Shown: positions 58,679 through 64,000 of the stretch, one piece after another
Layout: each line of letters starts with the position of its first letter
Position numbering within the stretch: the stretch's first letter is position 1
Assembly: GCF_024498135.1 (NCBI RefSeq)
Contig: NZ_JANHOH010000001.1
Coordinates: forward strand, 1,860,001 to 1,924,000
DNA: 64,000 nt
Reading direction: 5' to 3'
Source of the DNA: Mucilaginibacter aquariorum
GTDB lineage: Bacteria; Bacteroidota; Bacteroidia; Sphingobacteriales; Sphingobacteriaceae
Position numbers and translations under genes: made by a program
Notes under the pieces: model-generated
Told to the model about the DNA's origin: nothing
What the model saw: only the letters and a program-made list of their open reading frames with translations
Database searches by the model: none

Positions 58679-58710
58679 CCTGTATACTTACAGGATAAGG
58701 TTCAAAATTA
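58679..58710 (-). promoter_or_regulatory. Candidate promoter with adjacent dyad, cystathionine beta-synthase gene
   Basis: On the minus strand TAATTTTG (plus 58703-58710) matches TAnnTTTG, 41 nt before the ATG. CCTGTA, TACT, TACAGG (58679-58694) is a perfect inverted repeat just downstream, at the expected transcription start. It could be an operator or a 5' hairpin. No TTG is seen at the -33 distance. Confidence 0.4.
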
Positions 58711-58839
58711 GCAATTATTCTGTCAGGATTTGAATTTATAGTATTAAAGAATTGCTATTCTATCATCGGCGATATAATCGCAAAACCATGTTAAGCACTC
58801 GTCACAGACGAGCGCAAGTTTAAAAAACAAATCACCAAC

Positions 58840-59700
58840 TTAAAACTTCAAATGCTTCACCGTTAAGCCACCGTTTATTAATTGCTTTAACGATTGTATG
58901 CCTACACGCAAATGGGTTTCTACATACTGTTCTGTTACACTCGAATCGCTTTCGGCAGTTTTAACACCTTCGGGTATCATGGGCTGGTCAGATACCAGCA
59001 GCAAGGCCCCGGTTGGTATTTTGTTGGCAAAACCTGTGGTAAAAATGGTTGCCGTTTCCATATCAATGGCCATGGCACGCAGTTCTTTCAAATACTTTTT
59101 AAACTCTTTGTCGTGCTCCCAAACACGGCGGTTGGTAGTATAACAGGTTCCGGTCCAATAATCGCGTGAGTGGTCTCGTATGGTGGTTGAAATAGCCTTC
59201 TGCAAGGCGAATGAAGGCAGTGCAGGTACTTCTGCCGGCAGGTAATCGTTTGATGTACCTTCGCCCCTGATGGCGGCGATCGGCAGTATCAGATCGCCTA
59301 CGTTGTTCTTCTTTTTTAAACCACCGCACTTACCCAAAAATATAACCGCCTTTGGGTGTATGGCAGTAAGCAGATCCATTACGGTAGCTGCAACCGAGCT
59401 GCCCATACCAAAGTTAATAATGGTAATACCATCGGCAGTTACGCTTTGCATTGGCTTATCAAGCCCCATTATAGGCGCATCACTATGCCATTGCGAAAAC
59501 AGCTGCAGATATTTAGAGAAATTGGTAAGTATAATATATTCGCCAAAGGCATCTAACGGGCGGCCGGTATAGCGTGGCAGCCAGTTAGCTACAATAGCTT
59601 CTTTTGTTTTTAATCCTGATTTTACCGGCGACTGTATCTCTTTCATCTTTTTTGCCGGTACGGTGTTGTCGTCTTTCTTTACATCTAATTCTTCGTTCAT
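58840..59700 (-). CDS. amn: AMP nucleosidase
   Basis: A 286-residue protein from ATG 59700. It belongs to the phosphorylase/nucleosidase superfamily: GMGSSVAATVMDLLTAI (about 98-114), FLGKCGGLKKKNNVGDLILP and the substrate segment MAIDMETATIF (about 211-221) with its conserved Glu. AMP nucleosidase cleaves AMP to adenine and ribose-5-phosphate. The E. coli enzyme has an extra N-terminal domain, but this short form is usual in Bacteroidota. A longer start at 59781 adds 27 non-homologous residues and is not chosen. Confidence 0.9.
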   Translation of the reverse strand: MNEELDVKKDDNTVPAKKMKEIQSPVKSGLKTKEAIVANWLPRYTGRPLDAFGEYIILTNFSKYLQLFSQWHSDAPIMGLDKPMQSVTADGITIINFGMGSSVAATVMDLLTAIHPKAVIFLGKCGGLKKKNNVGDLILPIAAIRGEGTSNDYLPAEVPALPSFALQKAISTTIRDHSRDYWTGTCYTTNRRVWEHDKEFKKYLKELRAMAIDMETATIFTTGFANKIPTGALLLVSDQPMIPEGVKTAESDSSVTEQYVETHLRVGIQSLKQLINGGLTVKHLKF

Positions 59701-59763
59701 CTTTTTTTCCTCTTTTTTTGTGTATGTATATATTTCAAGGGCATAAAACCCTTTTATACAGCA

Positions 59764-59788
59764 AACCCCGGTGTGTTTCACCAGGGTT
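59764..59788 (-). terminator. Probable terminator of clpX
   Basis: AACCCCGGTG and CACCAGGGTT pair with one mismatch around TGTTT. On the minus strand the hairpin is followed by only a few T's, so the call is moderate. It lies 44 nt after the clpX stop. Confidence 0.45.
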
Positions 59789-59831
59789 AGTGTGTAATAT
59801 ACGAAAATAAATTTATACTAACAAATAATTG

Positions 59832-61070
59832 TTAAGCCACCTTTAACTTTTTAAGATCAGATTTTTCAAATTTCTCCCTGGCATATTCAAGCGTCACATT
59901 TAAACGCTTAACATCCTTTTTAGACGGGAATTCGAACATGGCATCAATCATGATAGCTTCACATATCGAGCGTAAACCACGTGCACCAAGCTTAAATTCC
60001 ATTGCTTTATCAACAATAAAATCAAGCACTTCGGTATCAAACTCAAGCTTTACTCCTTCGTACTCAAACAATTTTTTGTACTGCTTAAGCAGGGAGTTTT
60101 TTGGCTCGGTTAATATATTGTGCAGTGCTTCGCGATCAAGCGGGTTAAGGTAAGTTAACACCGGTAAACGGCCTATCAGCTCGGGTATCAACCCAAACGA
60201 TTTCAGATCCTGCGGGGTAATGTACTTGTACAGGTTTTTCATGTCTATCTCACTGTCGTCGCGTTTCATTTTGTAACCAACAGTTTGGGTACGCAGGCGG
60301 TTAGCTATCTTTTTCTCGATGCTATCAAACGCGCCACCGCAAATAAACAGGATGTTGCTGGTGTTAACGGTGATCATTTTTTGATCGGGATGTTTACGGC
60401 CGCCTTGTGGTGGTACGTTAACCATGGTACCTTCCAGTATCTTCAGTAACGCTTGCTGTACACCTTCGCCGCTTACATCGCGGGTGATGGATGCGTTATC
60501 GCTTTTGCGGGCAATTTTATCAACCTCATCAATATATACAATACCGCGTTCGGCAGTGTTTACATCGTAATCTGCAGATTGCAGCAACCGGGTTAAAATG
60601 CTTTCCACATCCTCGCCTACATAACCGGCTTCTGTTAATACAGTAGCATCGCAAATACAAAACGGAACGTTAAGAATTTTAGCCAGGGTTTTTGCCAGTA
60701 AAGTTTTACCTGTACCGGTTTCGCCCACCATTATAATGTTCGATTTTTCTATCTCTACCTCATCCTTATCAATGCGCTGGTTTAACCTCTTGTAGTGGTT
60801 ATATACAGCTACAGACAATACCTTTTTAGCATCGTCCTGCCCAATAATGTATTGGTCAAGGTGAGATTTTATTTCGGCTGGTTTTAATACAGCAGGTATC
60901 GCCGGCGACGCTTTAACTTTACGCACCTTCAGCTCTTCTGCCAATATCTCATTTGCCTGATCAACACATTTATCACAAATGTGCGCGTCAAGCCCGGCTA
61001 TCAGCATCAGGGAATCCTGCTTTCCTGCTCCGCAAAACGAGCACCTTATCTCCTTGCTGTTCTTGTTCAT
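59832..61070 (-). CDS. clpX: ATP-dependent Clp protease ATP-binding subunit ClpX
   Basis: ClpX (412 residues from ATG 61070) unfolds substrates for ClpP. The N-terminal zinc-binding domain has CSFCGAGKQ and CDKC (about 9-36). The AAA+ module has Walker [16 protein letters not shown] (about 114-128), Walker [12 protein letters not shown] (about 176-186), the pore loop GYVGEDV and the [13 protein letters not shown] sensor region. The ClpP-contacting IGF-type loop is present. An in-frame ATG at 61088 adds MIKSDT only. It lies after clpP, with a hairpin between the two genes. Confidence 0.97.
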   Translation of the reverse strand: MNKNSKEIRCSFCGAGKQDSLMLIAGLDAHICDKCVDQANEILAEELKVRKVKASPAIPAVLKPAEIKSHLDQYIIGQDDAKKVLSVAVYNHYKRLNQRIDKDEVEIEKSNIIMVGETGTGKTLLAKTLAKILNVPFCICDATVLTEAGYVGEDVESILTRLLQSADYDVNTAERGIVYIDEVDKIARKSDNASITRDVSGEGVQQALLKILEGTMVNVPPQGGRKHPDQKMITVNTSNILFICGGAFDSIEKKIANRLRTQTVGYKMKRDDSEIDMKNLYKYITPQDLKSFGLIPELIGRLPVLTYLNPLDREALHNILTEPKNSLLKQYKKLFEYEGVKLEFDTEVLDFIVDKAMEFKLGARGLRSICEAIMIDAMFEFPSKKDVKRLNVTLEYAREKFEKSDLKKLKVA

Positions 61071-61112
61071 CGTATCGGATTTTATCAAAAATAGTGATTT
61101 GATAATTTATAA

Positions 61113-61141
61113 CAAAGCCTTCTGTTGTTTAGAAGGCTTTG
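61113..61141 (-). terminator. Hairpin between clpP and clpX
   Basis: CAAAGCCTTCT and AGAAGGCTTTG are perfect 11-nt arms around GTTGTTT. On the minus strand only a short TTAT follows, so it may act as a weak terminator or mRNA-stabilising element that separates clpP from clpX. Confidence 0.55.
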
Positions 61142-61159
61142 CCTTACCAAATGTTATTC

Positions 61160-61891
61160 TTATTTACTCGTGTTCGCTCTTAAAATTTCATCAACCATAC
61201 CAAATTCTTTTGCTTCTTCAGCAATCATCCAATGGTCGCGGTCTGATGCATCCCAAACAGTCTGATAATCAGTACCGCTATGGTCTGCTATAATTTGATA
61301 CAGTTCTTTTTTCAGCTTTGTGATTTCGTGATATGTGATCTCGATATCCGACTGCTGACCTTGAGCACCGCCCGATGGCTGGTGTATCATTACCCTTGCA
61401 TGTGGCAAAGCCGCACGCTTACCTTTTGTACCGGCAACTAATAATACCGCGCCCATTGACGCCGCCATACCTGTACAAATTGTGGCTACATCGTTTGATA
61501 TAAACTGCATGGTATCATATATACCCAAACCCGCGTAAACTGAACCACCCGGAGAGTTGATATAGATTTGAATATCGCGTTTACTATCGGCCGACTGCAG
61601 GAATAGCAATTGGGCCTGTATAATGTTTGCAATATTTTCATAAATAGCATCGCCCAGGAATATGATACGGTCCATCATTAAACGCGAGAACACGTCCATC
61701 TGGGCCACATTCATCTGGCGTTCTTCAATGATATAAGGTGTCATACCGGTAATACCGGCACCGGTAACAATACCTGATGGGGTGCTGCTGCGGTTTACAC
61801 CGCCAATAAATTTATCTACATAAGTGCTGCTAATGCGGTGGTGTTTAACAGCATATTTTCTGAATTCGTTTTTATCTGGATTACTGTTCAT
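61160..61891 (-). CDS. clpP: ATP-dependent Clp protease proteolytic subunit ClpP
   Basis: ClpP (243 residues) forms the tetradecameric serine protease. Nucleophile Ser145 is in GMAASMGAV and His170 is in MIHQPSGG; the catalytic Asp is near 219. The N-terminal stretch of about 45 residues before TPYIIEERQ is longer than in E. coli and includes RSSTPSGIVTG. This is common in Bacteroidota and may be trimmed. The order tig-clpP-clpX on the minus strand is the usual one. Confidence 0.97.
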   Translation of the reverse strand: MNSNPDKNEFRKYAVKHHRISSTYVDKFIGGVNRSSTPSGIVTGAGITGMTPYIIEERQMNVAQMDVFSRLMMDRIIFLGDAIYENIANIIQAQLLFLQSADSKRDIQIYINSPGGSVYAGLGIYDTMQFISNDVATICTGMAASMGAVLLVAGTKGKRAALPHARVMIHQPSGGAQGQQSDIEITYHEITKLKKELYQIIADHSGTDYQTVWDASDRDHWMIAEEAKEFGMVDEILRANTSK

Positions 61892-62012
61892 GTGTTTGTA
61901 TTTTATTTGTTGTGGTGCGGGTTGGTTGCCCCGCGATAAATATAGTTTTTAGTTGAATAGATTTTGTACTAATTAGTTTGGTGAAAGTAAAAAATTATTT
62001 ATCCCTATAACA

Positions 62013-62044
62013 CAAAAGCATCTGCTGGTAGGCAAATGCTTTTG
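62013..62044 (-). terminator. Probable terminator of the trigger factor gene
   Basis: CAAAAGCAT (62013-62021) and ATGCTTTTG (62036-62044) pair perfectly around a 14-nt loop. It lies 28 nt after the tig stop, with few T's beyond the stem. Confidence 0.6.
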
Positions 62045-62071
62045 GTGAATATGATATTGAACGTATACTGT

Positions 62072-63421
62072 TTATGCAGTAAGCTTGTTAAAATCAGAAA
62101 ATAAGATCTCTTTTTTATCAAGCGTAATAACACTCTTAATGTAATCAAATACCTTAAGGGCTTTTACTTGTTCAAATACTTTATTAGCATTCTCTTTGTT
62201 TTGCAGGTATTGCACAGTGTATTGTCCCAATTGCTCTTCGCTTAAAGCTTGCGGGCTGTACATTCTAAACTGTTGGTCTAAACTGCCTTTTGCAAACTCA
62301 AACACTTCTTCGTATTTAACATCGATGTTGTTATCCTTCATCAATTTATTTTCGATAAGCGTCCATTTAAGGTTTTTAGCAAAATCGTTGTAACCACCTT
62401 CCAGTTCTTCTTCGGTTAGTTTCTCGTTCGTAGCTTTTAACCAGCGTTTCAAAAATGCGTCAGGTAAATCAAAACTTACTTTTTCAATGCTGTAATTGTA
62501 AATTTCGTCCTGCAGTTTGCGGTCGGCATCCTGCACCATCATCATTTCTAACTCTTCGGTTATTTTAGCCCTGAAACCAGCCTCGTCAGTAACTACACCT
62601 TCACCAAATAATTTATCAAAGAACTCCTGGTTTAAATCACCTTCTTCTAAACGGTTAACATTTTTAACAGTTAGTTTGAAGTTTGATTTTAGATCAGCTG
62701 CTTCATCTTCTTCAATTTTTAATAAACCTGCAACCTTAGCTGCATCATTATCAAAAGCCGCGTTGATGTCAAATACCAGTTCGTCGCCTTTTTTCAAACC
62801 AATTAATGATGCTTTAATTTTATCATCCTTAATTTGATCTAAACGTACCGATGCGGTATTGCTTATGCCATCCTCAAAAACAGAACCATCCGGAGAAAGC
62901 TGTGTTAATTCGGCATAAAGAACATCATCATCTGCCGATACGTCAGGATTTGTCATTTTGCCATAGCTACGACGAATGTTTTTGATACGGGACTCTAAAG
63001 TTTCGTCATCAACTTTTATTACGTATTGTGGCAATTTATCTTTCGATGAAAAATCGATATCAAACTCAGGTGCCAAACCAACTTCGTAATTAAACTCAAA
63101 GTTATCGGCAAAATCCCAGTTGTATTCTTTTTTATCATCAACTTTTGGCAAAGGCTGGCCTAATACTTCAAGTTTTTCTTCGTCTAAATATTTATTTAAA
63201 GTATCAGATAACATATTGTTGATCTCGTCAACCAAAATGCTTTTACCGTACATTTTTTTGATGTGCCCAACCGGAACCATACCCGGACGAAATCCTGGTA
63301 ATTTTGCTTTTTTAGCATGGTCTTTCATTGCCTTTTCAACCCTTGGCTGGTAATCTTCGGGGTTAATGTTGATCTTAACAACTGTATTCAGGTTATCAAT
63401 TTTTTCCTGTGATATATTCAT
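62072..63421 (-). CDS. tig: Trigger factor (ribosome-associated chaperone)
   Basis: Trigger factor (449 residues) binds nascent chains at the ribosome exit. The N-terminal ribosome-binding domain has the signature-like GFRPGMVP (residues 43-50) in KAKLPGFRPGMVPVGHIKK. The central PPIase-like domain (about 155-240) is present but shows a divergent catalytic core. The helical C-terminal chaperone arms run from about 250. Length is normal. It is followed by clpP and clpX, as in many bacteria. Confidence 0.96.
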   Translation of the reverse strand: MNISQEKIDNLNTVVKININPEDYQPRVEKAMKDHAKKAKLPGFRPGMVPVGHIKKMYGKSILVDEINNMLSDTLNKYLDEEKLEVLGQPLPKVDDKKEYNWDFADNFEFNYEVGLAPEFDIDFSSKDKLPQYVIKVDDETLESRIKNIRRSYGKMTNPDVSADDDVLYAELTQLSPDGSVFEDGISNTASVRLDQIKDDKIKASLIGLKKGDELVFDINAAFDNDAAKVAGLLKIEEDEAADLKSNFKLTVKNVNRLEEGDLNQEFFDKLFGEGVVTDEAGFRAKITEELEMMMVQDADRKLQDEIYNYSIEKVSFDLPDAFLKRWLKATNEKLTEEELEGGYNDFAKNLKWTLIENKLMKDNNIDVKYEEVFEFAKGSLDQQFRMYSPQALSEEQLGQYTVQYLQNKENANKVFEQVKALKVFDYIKSVITLDKKEILFSDFNKLTA

Positions 63422-63513
63422 CTTTTTTACCGGGTATTAATTTAATCCTTTGAAAATATAACCGTGGTGGCTATACAAAATTCGAGGCGCAAAAGTATGA
63501 ATTTATTTTGAAT

Positions 63514-64000
63514 TTAATTGGTTATTGGCTTGCTTTGAAATTTTACAACACTGTTTTTTACAGGCTTAACTGTTTTAAGGTAAGCGTATATAGCTCCCAG
63601 ATCTTTTTGGGTCATGCCGCCATATTTCCACCAGGGCATAATTGTTTGAAATTGCCCGGCTTTAACCGTAACAGGTTTTGCTGTACCATTGGCATATTGT
63701 GTAAAACGGGCTACAAATTGCTCTTTGCTCCATGTGCCTATGCCTGTTTCTTTATCGGGTGTTATATTGGGTGATTGCAGGGTTGAGCCACCGCCAAGGC
63801 TGTATTCGTTACCCCCGGCCAAATCCATTCCGGGTATGGGCACGCCTTTATCTGCTTTTGTATGGCATTCGCGGCAGGCGGCTGCCTGCACCAGGTATGC
63901 CCCATAGGCTAAGGTATCATTGTCGTTTGGCCTTTTGCCTGGCTCTGCTTTTTTAGGCATGGTGTTTACAATAAGGTTAAGCGGGAAATCAAGCTTACGC
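63514..64000 (-). CDS. Cytochrome c family protein (5' end beyond window)
   Basis: The frame has no stop up to the window edge, so the gene continues upstream. The ATG at 63960 is internal: the 13 preceding codons (KLDFPLNLIVNT) read through in frame. The visible 161 residues hold one heme c motif, CRECH, near residue 44, with the axial Met in QTIMPWWKYGG. The flanking GAYLVQAAACRECHT and ITPDKETGIGTWSKEQF are typical of diheme cytochrome c subunits of the class that feed terminal oxidases or alcohol dehydrogenases; a second CxxCH may lie upstream. It should be periplasmic. Confidence 0.85.
   Translation of the reverse strand, partial: RKLDFPLNLIVNTMPKKAEPGKRPNDNDTLAYGAYLVQAAACRECHTKADKGVPIPGMDLAGGNEYSLGGGSTLQSPNITPDKETGIGTWSKEQFVARFTQYANGTAKPVTVKAGQFQTIMPWWKYGGMTQKDLGAIYAYLKTVKPVKNSVVKFQSKPITN

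Noticed and set aside
59701..59781. 27-residue N-terminal extension of AMP nucleosidase
   Set aside because: The added residues are low complexity and lie over a hairpin and AT-rich leader; ATG 59700 gives a normal start.

Overview
This window is chromosomal sequence from a member of the Bacteroidota, most likely the family Sphingobacteriaceae (Mucilaginibacter/Pedobacter-like). Four things support this: promoters of the Bacteroidota type (TAnnTTTG -7 boxes with a TTG -33 element), little Shine-Dalgarno signal, Bacteroidota-restricted families (DUF4290, a short Ppx/GppA, an MG2/plug-like exported protein, a Cys-rich N-terminal module joined to a carboxypeptidase-regulatory-like fold), and the gene orders tig-clpP-clpX and hisGDCBHAF(IE). 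No transposase, integrase, phage gene, CRISPR array, rRNA or tRNA was found. Naming at genus level is inference.

Layout. 1-7.6 kb: tandem small exported proteins, a lipoprotein, a GNAT acetyltransferase, a CYTH protein, a 906-residue exported protein, a DUF1761 membrane protein, an aldo/keto reductase and a YCII protein. 7.7-13.3 kb: galactokinase, a TrmH-type methyltransferase, a kelch lipoprotein, a YdeI/OmdA-like protein, and a BlaI/M56 regulator pair with clear operators in its promoter. 13.4-20.6 kb (minus strand): three small unknown genes and glutamate synthase gltBD. 20.9-23.4 kb: a GmhB-like phosphatase, an unknown exported protein and a membrane glycosyltransferase. 23.6-31.4 kb: a complete histidine operon. 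It is preceded by a good promoter and a 20-codon leader peptide with seven His in nine residues, whose His codons form one arm of a hairpin. 31.5-41.2 kb: a WD40 protein, an NlpC/P60 hydrolase, a ferredoxin diverging from a LuxC-like acyl-CoA reductase, FtsE, GrpE-DnaJ, an ABC exporter pair and Ppx/GppA. 41.2-50.1 kb: the Cys-rich/carboxypeptidase-regulatory protein, an M1 peptidase, the minus-strand cluster DUF2520-fdx-iscX-kdsC-maf, an alpha/beta hydrolase, a UPF0145 protein and an M20 peptidase. 50.2-58.7 kb: a dipeptide epimerase, DUF4290-murA (MurA has Asp in place of the usual active-site Cys), a GT39 protein with a DMT protein, an exported unknown and cystathionine beta-synthase. 58.8-64 kb (minus strand): AMP nucleosidase, clpX, clpP, tig and a cytochrome c that runs off the window.

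The intergenic DNA is unusual. At least eight families of dispersed, self-complementary repeats fill the gaps between co-directional genes. They are densest in the his operon, where every gap longer than 3 nt carries one. Some copies sit where a terminator would be, and others place spurious in-frame start codons upstream of real genes. The most interesting single element is the his leader peptide and hairpin, which predicts translation-coupled control of histidine synthesis.
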